DNA of 64,000 nucleotides from Betaproteobacteria bacterium (GTDB lineage: Bacteria; Pseudomonadota; Gammaproteobacteria; Burkholderiales; CAIKXV01). The position numbers were made by a program, and so were the translations under genes. Below the pieces are notes generated by a model. It saw only the letters and a program-made list of their open reading frames with translations, ran no database searches and was not told where the DNA came from. The number at the start of each line of letters is the position of its first letter. Position 1 is the stretch's first letter. Location of the stretch: positions 1 through 64,000 of the forward strand of contig JAJTHE010000042.1 in assembly GCA_021298815.1 (NCBI GenBank). Reading direction: 5' to 3'. This document shows positions 44,442 through 52,250 of the stretch, in pieces.

Positions 44442-45752
44442 ATGTCCAGTGCCGTCCCGCCCGCACCGGCCGTCACCCCGCTGATGCCGGTCACCCTCGA
44501 ACCCGGGGGCCTGCGCCACGCGCCCGGCATGCGTGCCGGACGCTGGGTGTTCGGCACCGGCCTCAAGGCAGTGGACCGGTTCGACGGCGCGATCGCCGCG
44601 TCCGTGCTGCGCGCGGGACTGCCGCTGCACGACGCCTCGAAGCTCAAGCGCGAGGCGCGGCAGGTGTTCGGCAACCTGGCCCGCGTGTGCGAAGCCGGCG
44701 GGGCGCCGCTGGACGGCATCGTGCGCCTCGACCAGAACTACACCACGCACAAGGCGGTCGAGCCCTACCACGACATCCGGCGCGAGGTGCTGCAGGCGAA
44801 TATCCCGCCCAGCACCAGCACGCTCGCCCAGGGCCTGCTGCTGGCCGGCCAGGAGATCGAGATGCACATGATCGCGGCCGTGCCCGGGGAGGGCTTCGCG
44901 CCGGTGCACATCCGGCCGAAGGACGAGCAGATCCACCACACCTCGGCCTACAGCCTGGCGGTGGCCGCCGGCGACCATGTGTTCATCGCCGGCCGCATGG
45001 CCGATGGCGGCATCGGCGAAGGGCTCGCGCCCGAGGCACGGATGCCGGCAAGGCACCTGTGGAAGGGCACGCCGGTCAAGCTGGAAGCGGAATACGTGAT
45101 CACGCGCAAGCTGGTGCGCGCGCTCGAGGCGGCGGGCTGCACGCTGGCGGATATCGTGAAGCTGCAGGTCTACCTGCGCGACCTCGACGACTTCGCGCCG
45201 TTCAACGACGTCTGGCGTGCGCACTTCGGTGCCTCCCGGCCGGCCACCACGCTGGTGCCCACCGCGACGCCCGGCTTCTTCCTCGAGGATGCGCACATCG
45301 AGATCAACGCCGTGGCGCTGCGTCCTGGCCGCGAACGCAGGCAGGCGATCGACGTGGCGGCCGGCGGGCTGGCGGCCTTCGACGGCTATCCGCAGGCGGT
45401 GCGCGCCGGCGACCTGCTGCTGTTCTCCGGCCTGCTGGCGATCGACGCCGACGGGCTGGTGCCCGGCGCACGGCGCGATCCCGCGAAACCGTGGTTCGGC
45501 AGTCCGGTGCGCGCGCAGATGCAGGCGATGCTGTCGCGTGCACAGGCGGTGTGCGAAGCGGCAGGGACCTCGCTGACCAACGTCGTGCGCATCCAGCAGT
45601 ACCACACGGACCTGGCCAGCTTCCAGGATACCTGCGATGCGTGGGCCACGTTCCTGCCCGGCGCTGCGCTGCCGCTGTCGGCAGTGCAGGTGCCGTTCCT
45701 GCCGGTGCCCGGATGCAGCGTGATGCTCGACCTGTGGGTGTACGTTCCCTGA
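44442..45752 (+). CDS. Three-domain RidA/YjgF-like protein
   Basis: 436 aa. Three consecutive RidA-like folds can be made out: about 20-150 (RWVFGTGLKAVDR ... IEMHMIAAVP), about 155-300 (VFIAGRMADGG ... RPATTLVPTATPGFFLEDAHIEINAVAL) and about 310-436 (LLLFSGLLAIDADG ... VMLDLWVYVP). Only the middle domain keeps an arginine (RPATT) where the RidA active-site arginine is expected. Single-domain relatives hydrolyse enamines/imines or act in pyrimidine and heterocycle catabolism. A covalent pseudo-trimer would mimic the usual homotrimer. CGGAG precedes the ATG; it is divergent from Bug no. 4. Confidence 0.75.
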   Translation: MSSAVPPAPAVTPLMPVTLEPGGLRHAPGMRAGRWVFGTGLKAVDRFDGAIAASVLRAGLPLHDASKLKREARQVFGNLARVCEAGGAPLDGIVRLDQNYTTHKAVEPYHDIRREVLQANIPPSTSTLAQGLLLAGQEIEMHMIAAVPGEGFAPVHIRPKDEQIHHTSAYSLAVAAGDHVFIAGRMADGGIGEGLAPEARMPARHLWKGTPVKLEAEYVITRKLVRALEAAGCTLADIVKLQVYLRDLDDFAPFNDVWRAHFGASRPATTLVPTATPGFFLEDAHIEINAVALRPGRERRQAIDVAAGGLAAFDGYPQAVRAGDLLLFSGLLAIDADGLVPGARRDPAKPWFGSPVRAQMQAMLSRAQAVCEAAGTSLTNVVRIQQYHTDLASFQDTCDAWATFLPGAALPLSAVQVPFLPVPGCSVMLDLWVYVP

Positions 45753-45809
45753 AGTGGAGCGGGGCGACGATCACGGCGCCGGGTCACGCTGCCGCGCTCC
45801 GCCGTCGAT

Positions 45810-46793
45810 TCACTCCGCCTTCAACCCGAGCGCCTTCACCAGTCCTGCGTTCTGCTTCGCGGTAGCCTGGACGACCTGCCTGAACGGGGTCGGCCCGAGC
45901 AGTTCGATCTCCATCGCCTGCAGCGCCATGCCGTCGCGCACGTCGGTACGGGCCATCGTGCGCCGCAGGGCCGCAGTGAGCGTGTCGAGCGTCGCGCGGG
46001 ATACGCCCAGCGGCGCGATGATGCCGTTCCAGGAGCTGTAGTCGAAGCCGGGGATCGTCTCCGCGATCGTCGGCATGTCGCCGAGCAGTGGCGTGCGCCG
46101 GGTCAGGCTGTGGCCGATCAGGCGCAGGCGCCCGGCGCGTCCCAGCCCGAGTGCGGCCGGCGCCGGCGTGAGTATCCAGTGCGACTCTCCTGAAGCAACG
46201 GCTGCGGCCGCTGCCGATGCGCTCTTGTACGGCACGTGCAGCGCGTCGATCTTCCCCTGGGTCAGCATCATGAAGCCGGCGAGATGGCTCTGCGACCCGG
46301 CACCGGCCGAGGCCATGTTCAGCTGGCCCTTCTTCGCGCGCGCCATGGCCACGAGGTCGGCGACCGACTTCACCGGCAGGTCGGGGGTGACCGCCAGCGC
46401 GTTGGGCGTGCGTCCCAGCATCAGCACGAAGTCGAAGGCGAGCAGCGGGTCGAACGCCGGCCGAGGCTGCAGCGCCGGCGCGATGGTGATGGCCGGCGTC
46501 GCGAACACCATCGTGTAGCCGTCGGGCAGGGCGCTGCGCCCGATCTCCAGCGCGATCAGGCCGCTGGCCCCGGCCCGGTTGTCGATAAGTACCGGCTGCG
46601 CGGTCTCCTCCGACAGCCCGGCGGCGACCACGCGGCCGATCACGTCGGTCGCGCTGCCCGGTGCATTGGGCACCAGCAGCCGGATCGGCCGGTCGGGATA
46701 CGAGCCGCGCGGAGCCGGTGCGGCACCCAGCGCTGAAGTCGCCTGCAGGAGGCCGGCGATGGACAGGAACAGTGCAGCAGGTCTGCGGATCAT
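45810..46793 (-). CDS. Bug/TctC-family periplasmic receptor (no. 5)
   Basis: 327 aa, with a signal peptide ending near ...ATSALGAAPA. Motifs are PIRLLVPNAPGSATDVIGRVV, PVLIDNRAGASGLIA and LHVPYKSASAAAAAV, where serine replaces glycine of the PYKG loop. GGAG lies 7 bases upstream of the start. It is divergent from Bug no. 6 across a 155-bp gap and convergent with the RidA-like gene. Confidence 0.9.
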   Translation of the reverse strand: MIRRPAALFLSIAGLLQATSALGAAPAPRGSYPDRPIRLLVPNAPGSATDVIGRVVAAGLSEETAQPVLIDNRAGASGLIALEIGRSALPDGYTMVFATPAITIAPALQPRPAFDPLLAFDFVLMLGRTPNALAVTPDLPVKSVADLVAMARAKKGQLNMASAGAGSQSHLAGFMMLTQGKIDALHVPYKSASAAAAAVASGESHWILTPAPAALGLGRAGRLRLIGHSLTRRTPLLGDMPTIAETIPGFDYSSWNGIIAPLGVSRATLDTLTAALRRTMARTDVRDGMALQAMEIELLGPTPFRQVVQATAKQNAGLVKALGLKAE

Positions 46794-46948
46794 GTCGTTC
46801 TCCGTCGGTTCGATGCCCGTCCTGCTGCAAGTTCCGGGCCGGTGCGCGATCCGGCCTGCTGGAATGCGGATTGCTTCGATCCGGTGCATCCTTGCGGTCT
46901 GTCCGCCGCGTCCTTTCAACCCTTCCCATCCTTCCGACCGGTCCTTCG

Positions 46949-47956
46949 ATGCCCAAGCTCCCCGCCCCCTCGTTCCGACGCGCCCTGCTGTCGGCCGCAT
47001 GCCTGCTGCCGGCGCTCGCGCTGCCCCATGCCGGCGCATCGGCCCAGGCCTATCCCTCCAAGCCGGTGCGCCTGGTGGTCACCTTCACGCCGGGTGGTGG
47101 TGCGGACACCACCGGCCGCGTGTTCGGCGAGCGCCTGTCCGACCTCTGGAAGCAGCCGGTGCTGATCGACAATCGCGCCGGTGCCGGCGGTTCGATCGGT
47201 GCGGAGATCGTCTACCGTGCGGCACCGGACGGCTACACGCTGCTGCTGGCGACCAACACCCACATCATCAACCAGGTCGTCTACACCAAGCTGCCGTTCG
47301 ACTTCACGAAGGACTTCACCTCGATCGCGGTGGTCACGTCGGGCCCGATGGTGATCGCGGTCAACCCGGCCAAGGTGGCGGCGCAGAACGTGCGCGACTT
47401 CACCGCGATGCTGCTGAAGGCGCCGGGCAAGTTCTCCTATGCGAGCTGCAACGTCGCCAGCCCGCACCACTTCGGCATGGAGATGTACAAGTTCGCGATG
47501 AAGATCGATGCGGTACACATCCCGCATCGGGGCTGCGCGCCGGCGGTCGCGGATGCGGTCGCGGGGCAGGTGGACATCGTGGTGGCGACGCTGCCGCCGG
47601 CGGTGCCGTTCTTCGCCACCGGCCGCCTGCGTCCGGTCGGGCTGCTCAGTGCCCAGCGTTCGCCGTCCGCGCCGGACATCCCGACGGTGCGCGAGTCGGG
47701 CATCCCCGAGCTGAAGGACTTCTCGCTCGAGAGCTACTACGGCTTCATGGCACCGCCGAACACGCCGGCCGCGGTGGCAAGCAAGATCGAAGCGGACGTG
47801 CTGAAGGTCGCCGCCGCGCCCGAACTGCGCACCAAGCTGTCCGGTGCCGGCATGGACATGATGGTGCTCAATGCGGCCGCGATGACGAAGCTGATCCGGT
47901 CCGACTACGAGAAGTACCTGAAGGCCGGAAAGGCGGCGAACATCAAGCCGGAGTAG
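46949..47956 (+). CDS. Bug/TctC-family periplasmic receptor (no. 6) with two loop cysteines
   Basis: 335 aa with a signal peptide ending ...AGASAQ. Motifs are PVRLVVTFTPGGGADTTGRVF, PVLIDNRAGAGGSIG and RAAPDGYTLLLATNTH. Both ligand-contact loops are changed: the usual YASxGxGS loop reads YASCNVASPHH (Cys167), and PYKGxGP reads PHRGCAP (Cys196). The cysteines could pair or bind metal, implying an unusual ligand. It is followed by a TauD-type dioxygenase and another Bug gene on the same strand, so the three form a likely operon. Confidence 0.9.
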   Translation: MPKLPAPSFRRALLSAACLLPALALPHAGASAQAYPSKPVRLVVTFTPGGGADTTGRVFGERLSDLWKQPVLIDNRAGAGGSIGAEIVYRAAPDGYTLLLATNTHIINQVVYTKLPFDFTKDFTSIAVVTSGPMVIAVNPAKVAAQNVRDFTAMLLKAPGKFSYASCNVASPHHFGMEMYKFAMKIDAVHIPHRGCAPAVADAVAGQVDIVVATLPPAVPFFATGRLRPVGLLSAQRSPSAPDIPTVRESGIPELKDFSLESYYGFMAPPNTPAAVASKIEADVLKVAAAPELRTKLSGAGMDMMVLNAAAMTKLIRSDYEKYLKAGKAANIKPE

Positions 47957-47988
47957 GATCGCGGCATCGGTTTCCCGGCGAGGACGCG

Positions 47989-49062
47989 ATGTCGAACTTC
48001 CGTACCTTCCATGCGGCGCGGCGCGAGCCGGCACGGCCCCTGATGCCGGTGCTCGACCCCGCCGGCTGGGAGCCCGGTTCGCTGCGCGATGTCGGCACCT
48101 GGAGCTACCGCTTCACGGCCGCCGACGTCGCGGAACTGCTCGCTGCGGTCGCCGCGGTGCATAGGGCAGGCATCGCGCCCGAGCACGTCGACCGCAGTTG
48201 CTTCCCGTTGCCCGGGCTCGCCGCGGTGATGCACGACGTGCGGCGCGAACTGAGGGACGGCCGCGGCATCGTGATGCTGCAGGGTTTTCCCACCACGCAG
48301 CTCGACCGGCTGGGGCAGGTGATCGGCTATCTCGGACTGGGTTCGTACCTCGGGGCGCCGGTGTCGCAGAACCGGGAAGGACATATCCTCGGGCATGTGA
48401 AGGACCTCGGCGGCGACTACGCCGACCCGGTCACGCGCGGCTACCGTACCCGGGCCGGGCTCAGGTTCCACGCGGACGGCGGCGACTATGTCGGCCTGCT
48501 CTGCCTGAACGCCCCGAAGAGCGGTGGCGAGAGCCGGGTGGCGAGTTCGGTCACCGTGTACAACCGGATCCTCGCGAAGCGCCCCGACCTCGCCGACCTG
48601 CTCACCCAGGACTACTACCGGTCACTGAAGGGCGACACCAATCCCGGCGACCTGCCGTGGATGCGGCAGCCGATGTTCTGCTTCACCGACGGTTTCTTCA
48701 GCGCCACCGGCGCCGGCTCGGCGATCGACAAGGCCCAGGGCCTGCCCGGCGTGCCGCCGATGACCGCCCTCCAGCGCGAGGCGATCGAGGTGTATCGGAC
48801 GACGGTCGAGGAATGCGCCGCCGACATCCCGTTCGTCCCCGGCGACGTGCAGTTCCTGAACAACTTCGTGACGCTGCATTCGCGCCGGACCTATGAAGAC
48901 TGGCCCGAGCCCGACCGCAAGCGGCACCTGCTCCGGCTTTGGCTGGCCGATCCGCAGGGCCGCACGATCCCGCGCGTGCAGCGCGAGGGTTACGAGGGCC
49001 GCGGCATCCTGCTGCGCGGCGCGACGTTGAACGCGCCGCTCGACGTGATGGCGGAAGCCTGA
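47989..49062 (+). CDS. TauD/TfdA-type Fe(II)/2-oxoglutarate dioxygenase
   Basis: 357 aa. The 2-His-1-carboxylate site is visible as FHADGGD (His161, Asp163) and LHSRRTYED (His297); the 2-oxoglutarate arginine is in RKRHLLRLWL (about Arg316). LNAPKSGGESRVASSVTVYN is typical of the TauD/TfdA fold. Such enzymes hydroxylate sulfonates, phenoxyacids, carnitine-type or other small acids; the substrate here is unknown. GAGGA lies 5 bases before the start. It sits between two Bug genes, with a one-base overlap to the second. Confidence 0.85.
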   Translation: MSNFRTFHAARREPARPLMPVLDPAGWEPGSLRDVGTWSYRFTAADVAELLAAVAAVHRAGIAPEHVDRSCFPLPGLAAVMHDVRRELRDGRGIVMLQGFPTTQLDRLGQVIGYLGLGSYLGAPVSQNREGHILGHVKDLGGDYADPVTRGYRTRAGLRFHADGGDYVGLLCLNAPKSGGESRVASSVTVYNRILAKRPDLADLLTQDYYRSLKGDTNPGDLPWMRQPMFCFTDGFFSATGAGSAIDKAQGLPGVPPMTALQREAIEVYRTTVEECAADIPFVPGDVQFLNNFVTLHSRRTYEDWPEPDRKRHLLRLWLADPQGRTIPRVQREGYEGRGILLRGATLNAPLDVMAEA

Positions 49063-50024
49063 TGCGCGGCGCCGCGGCTGGCGTATTGCTCGCATCGCTG
49101 GCGCTGCCCGCGCTGCCGCTGCAGGCGCAGTCCTTCCCCGCGAAACCGATCCGCATGGTCATCCCGTTCGCACCCGGCGGCGGCACGGACCTGATCGGGC
49201 GCCTGTCCGCAACCCGCCTGTCCGAATCGATGGGCCAGCCGGTGGTCGTCGAGAACCGGCCAGGCGCGAGCGGCGTGGTCGGCGTCGAGTTCGGCGTGAA
49301 GGCGCCGCCGGACGGCTACACCCTGACCCTGCTGGTGTCGAACTACTCCAGCTACCCAAGCCTGTTCAAGCTGTCGTTCGACCCGGTGAAGGATATCCAG
49401 CCGGTCATCCAGCTGTCGCAGGGGCCGATGGTGGTCGCGGTGCATCCGTCCGTCCCGGCAAAGAACGTGCGCGAACTGATCGCGCTGGCGAAGAAGAACC
49501 CCGGCGCGCTGAACTACGCGTCGACCGGCCATGGCGCGGTGTCGCACCTCGCGGTCGAACACTTCGGCCTGATGGCCGGCGTGCAGCTCACGCACATCCC
49601 GTACAAGGGCACCGGGCCTGCGCTGCTCGATGTCGTCTCGGGTAACGTCACTGTGATCTTCGGCAGCGTGCTGCCGACGCTGCCGTTCGTGCGCAACGGC
49701 AAGCTGCGCGGCATCGCGGTGACCACCACCACGCGCATCCCGGCGCAGCCCGGCCTGCCGACGATCGCCGAGTCGGGGCTGCCCGAGTACGAGGCGATCA
49801 ACTGGAACGGCGTGATCCTGCCGCGCGGCACGCCGCGGCCGATCGTCGAGCGCTACAACGCCGAGTTCGGCCGGATGCTGAAGAGCCGCGACGTGGTCGA
49901 GCGGCTGGAGGGCGACGGCAGTTCACCGGTGGGCGGATCGCCGGAGGCGTTCGGGGAACGGCTGGCGAAGGAGATCGCGCTGTGGACGAAGGTGATCGCG
50001 CGTGCCGGGGTGAAGGTCGACTGA
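49062..50024 (+). CDS. Bug/TctC-family periplasmic receptor (no. 7)
   Basis: 320 aa. The short signal peptide MRGAAAGVLLASLALPALPLQAQ is followed by PIRMVIPFAPGGGTDLIGRL, PVVVENRPGASGVVG, PPDGYTLTLLVSNYSSYPSLFKL and THIPYKGTGPALLDV, a textbook set of motifs. Its ATG shares a base with the dioxygenase stop (TGATG), so it is translationally coupled. The receptor and dioxygenase may act on the same acid. It is convergent with the toxin-antitoxin pair. Confidence 0.92.
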   Translation: MRGAAAGVLLASLALPALPLQAQSFPAKPIRMVIPFAPGGGTDLIGRLSATRLSESMGQPVVVENRPGASGVVGVEFGVKAPPDGYTLTLLVSNYSSYPSLFKLSFDPVKDIQPVIQLSQGPMVVAVHPSVPAKNVRELIALAKKNPGALNYASTGHGAVSHLAVEHFGLMAGVQLTHIPYKGTGPALLDVVSGNVTVIFGSVLPTLPFVRNGKLRGIAVTTTTRIPAQPGLPTIAESGLPEYEAINWNGVILPRGTPRPIVERYNAEFGRMLKSRDVVERLEGDGSSPVGGSPEAFGERLAKEIALWTKVIARAGVKVD

Positions 50025-50042
50025 CCTGGAGCAGCTAGTACG

Positions 50043-50477
50043 TTACGCGCCGGGCGCGATGGACGTGAAGGGATTCATTACCTTCACGCCGGTACCTTCG
50101 AAGTCCGCCGTGTTCCGCGTGACCACCGTGAGGTCGTGGACCAGGGCCGTGGCTGCAATCTGCTTGTCCAATGCGTGCTCAGGGTTCGGGACCCTCAGTC
50201 GCCCCCAGACCTGCGCAGCGTCGGTATCGAACGCGAGAACGTTGTCCGCATACTGATCGAGCACGAGCGTCAGCCAGTTTTCCAGCAAGGTCGCCTGCCC
50301 AACATCGCCGCGAGTCCGGATGCGTTCGATGCCTCGACGAAGCTCGCCTACCGTGACGACTGACAGATAGGCCGATTCGCCTGTATTCGCGACGCGCTCG
50401 AAGAACTCGATGACGCCGGGGTTCGCCCTGGCCTTCCTTCGAGCCTCGCTGATGACGTTGGTATCAATCAAATACAC
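50043..50477 (-). CDS. fitB: PIN-domain toxin of a FitAB (VapBC) pair
   Basis: 144 aa from the GTG at 50477. The PIN acidic site is complete: Asp5 (LIDTNVISE), Glu45 (GELRRGI), Asp104 (ALDKQIAATAL) and Asp125. The sequence IDTNVISEARR and length fit FitB/VapC ribonucleases. It overlaps the antitoxin by 14 nt. An upstream ATG at 50636 would add 53 residues encoded within the antitoxin gene and is rejected. Toxic RNase activity is expected when the antitoxin is lost. Confidence 0.9.
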   Translation of the reverse strand: MYLIDTNVISEARRKARANPGVIEFFERVANTGESAYLSVVTVGELRRGIERIRTRGDVGQATLLENWLTLVLDQYADNVLAFDTDAAQVWGRLRVPNPEHALDKQIAATALVHDLTVVTRNTADFEGTGVKVMNPFTSIAPGA

Positions 50478-50700
50478 GCGGCGCTTTCCCTTCCGACTCG
50501 ACGCGCTCGAAATCCGCATCGGTACCGACATCGGGAATCGAAGCCAGCAGTTCACCAAGACTGCGTCTGCGCGGACGCGCCAGCGCCTCGGCCAGGATCT
50601 GCCGATGTTCGGCCTCGGCGCTTCGACCATGGGCACCCGCTCGCTCCTTCAGCGCCTTGACGAGCTTCTCGTCGACTCCACGCACCAGCAAGTCAGGCAT
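50464..50700 (-). CDS. fitA: Ribbon-helix-helix antitoxin of the FitAB pair
   Basis: 78 aa. MPDLLVRGVDEKLVKALKERAGAHGRSAEAEHRQIL is the FitA/Arc-type RHH DNA-binding region; the C-terminal part (SLGELLASIPDVGTDADF...) would wrap the toxin. GGGAGAG lies about 8 bases before the start. The antitoxin gene comes first, and a palindromic operator lies just upstream, as expected for autoregulation. Confidence 0.9.
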   Translation of the reverse strand: MPDLLVRGVDEKLVKALKERAGAHGRSAEAEHRQILAEALARPRRRSLGELLASIPDVGTDADFERVESEGKAPRVFD

Positions 50701-50719
50701 CGGGCTCTCCCTTTCATGT

Positions 50720-50736
50720 TGATAGCAATGCTATCA
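50720..50736. promoter_or_regulatory. Palindromic operator of the FitAB pair
   Basis: TGATAGCAATGCTATCA is a perfect 8+8 inverted repeat around one base, 20 bp upstream of the antitoxin start. From memory, TGCTATCA/TGATAGCA are also the half-sites of the gonococcal FitAB operator, there more widely spaced and in the opposite order. Confidence 0.75.
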
Positions 50737-50783
50737 TTCTTCCGGGTCGTCAACCATGCGTTGCGCCATGGCCCATTCTGTCC

Positions 50784-51671
50784 TCACCGCCCCATGACCG
50801 ACAGGTGATGCCGCGCGATCTCCTCCCCGGTCGCCTTCCACACCCCCGGGAAGCGATCGATATGCGCCAGCGCCCGCGCCAGCGGCACCATCCGGTGCGG
50901 CTGGCCGGTCACGTACGGGTGCAGCGCGATCGCCATCACCCGGCCGCTGGTCGCGCCCTCGGAATACAGCACGTCGAACTGGTCGCAGATCATCCGTTCG
51001 AACTCGACCGGCGTCTGCTTCGAGCGCACGACCGCTGCGGTGTCGTTCAGCTCGTAGGTGTACGGCACCGACACCAGCGGTCCCTTGTCGGTGGTCATCG
51101 TGTACGGCTGGTCGTCGTTGACCCAGTCGGCGACATAGATGCACTTCTCGGCGGCCAGATGGTCGACCGTGTCCCAGGTCTCCTGCAGGCCAGCGCCGAG
51201 CCAGCCGACCGGACGGCGGCCGCTGAACTGCGCGATGCGGTCGAGCGACCCGGCGATCATCGCCCGCTCCTGGTCGCGCGGCACCTCGGTGTTGCGTTCG
51301 GTGTTGGTGCGGCAGTGGCCCATCAGTTCCCAGCCGAGCTTCGTGCAGTCCTCGACCACTTCGGGATGGTGGTCGCACATCGACGAGTTGAGCGCCACGG
51401 TGGCGCGGATGCCGTGCTTTTGAAGCAGGTCCATCATCCGGTAGATGCCGACCCGGTTGCCGTAGTCGCGCTGTGCCCAGTGGCGCACCATCGGGGTGTG
51501 GTCGCCCGGCTTCGGCCGCTCGTTCGAGTCGCCGGGCATCGGCGTGTCGAGCCCGAAGAACTCGACGTTGATGATCACCCAGAGGGCGACCCGTGCGCCG
51601 TCAGGCAGCGGGTAGGGCGGGCGGCGGTTGATCGGGCTGAACGGGAAGGGGCCGTACGGGGTCGGTTTCAT
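50784..51671 (-). CDS. PuuE-like polysaccharide-deacetylase-fold hydrolase
   Basis: 295 aa. It opens MKPTPYGPFPFSPINRRPPYPLPDGARVALWVIINVEFF, the style of the PuuE (cofactor-independent allantoinase) branch, where the NodB TFDD motif is replaced by NVE. Metal or active-site residues occur in SSMCDHHPEVVED and MGHCRTNTERN. The conserved C-terminal segment is IALHPYVTGQPHRM. Relatives hydrolyse cyclic or linear amides. It is the last gene of the leftward operon and overlaps the preceding isochorismatase-like gene (ATGA), so an amidohydrolase role in that pathway is likely. Confidence 0.85.
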   Translation of the reverse strand: MKPTPYGPFPFSPINRRPPYPLPDGARVALWVIINVEFFGLDTPMPGDSNERPKPGDHTPMVRHWAQRDYGNRVGIYRMMDLLQKHGIRATVALNSSMCDHHPEVVEDCTKLGWELMGHCRTNTERNTEVPRDQERAMIAGSLDRIAQFSGRRPVGWLGAGLQETWDTVDHLAAEKCIYVADWVNDDQPYTMTTDKGPLVSVPYTYELNDTAAVVRSKQTPVEFERMICDQFDVLYSEGATSGRVMAIALHPYVTGQPHRMVPLARALAHIDRFPGVWKATGEEIARHHLSVMGR

Positions 51672-52231
51672 CGGGCGGGGGCTGCCTTGAAGTTGTCTTG
51701 TTGCAGGAGTTCCTCGGCGGTCATCACGTCGCCGTACTTGTGCGCGATGTCGAACAGCGCGAGCTGGTGCAGCATCTGCACGACGTCGCCGACGGTCTCC
51801 TCGGCGAGGGCGACGCGGTAGCCGAACGACTTGCCTTCGACCGAACTGGCACGCACCGCACCGCTGGTCGGCGCGCCGCAGATCACCAGCGCCTGCGCGT
51901 CGAGCCGGGTCAGCACGCGCTCGAGGTCCGACGAGAAGAACGCGCTCTCGCACGGACGCGGCGACACCGGTTCCGCCTCGCGCGGCGCCAGTGCGGCGAT
52001 CGGCGCGGCGCCCGGCGGCAGCGAATGCACCACCGGCACGCCGCGCTCGCGCGCCTCGGCGATGAGCCGTGCCGCGGCCGCCGTCCACTCGCCGGACACG
52101 GGCATGCCGGGATGGATCACCAGCAGCGCTGGTGCCTCGCCCACGCCGCGGTCGCGCAGGTAGGGCGAATAGATGTGTTCGATCTCGGGCGTGATCAGCC
52201 CGCGCCAGGAATAGTCTTCGAAGTCGCGCAT
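51668..52231 (-). CDS. Degenerate isochorismatase-fold protein
   Basis: 187 aa. The fold is recognisable (ALLVIHPGMP, ARERGVPVVHSLPPGA, ALVICGAPTSGAVRASSVEGKSFGYRVALAEETVGD), but the catalytic triad is gone: the usual Asp is His40, the Lys position reads Arg-Pro (92-93) before SAFF, and the nucleophile Cys is Ala125 in TSGAVR. It is clearly a paralogue of its upstream neighbour (TSGCVRSSVVEG). A non-catalytic partner or regulator of the active copy is plausible. The start at 52231 lies 19 bp after the upstream stop. Confidence 0.85.
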   Translation of the reverse strand: MRDFEDYSWRGLITPEIEHIYSPYLRDRGVGEAPALLVIHPGMPVSGEWTAAAARLIAEARERGVPVVHSLPPGAAPIAALAPREAEPVSPRPCESAFFSSDLERVLTRLDAQALVICGAPTSGAVRASSVEGKSFGYRVALAEETVGDVVQMLHQLALFDIAHKYGDVMTAEELLQQDNFKAAPAR

Positions 52232-52250
52232 GTCGTCTTTCGTCCCGGGG

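Noticed and set aside
50043-50636. Toxin gene starting at the ATG at 50636 (197 aa)
   Set aside because: The extra 53 residues are encoded over the antitoxin gene and do not resemble PIN proteins; the GTG at 50477 gives the normal FitB length.
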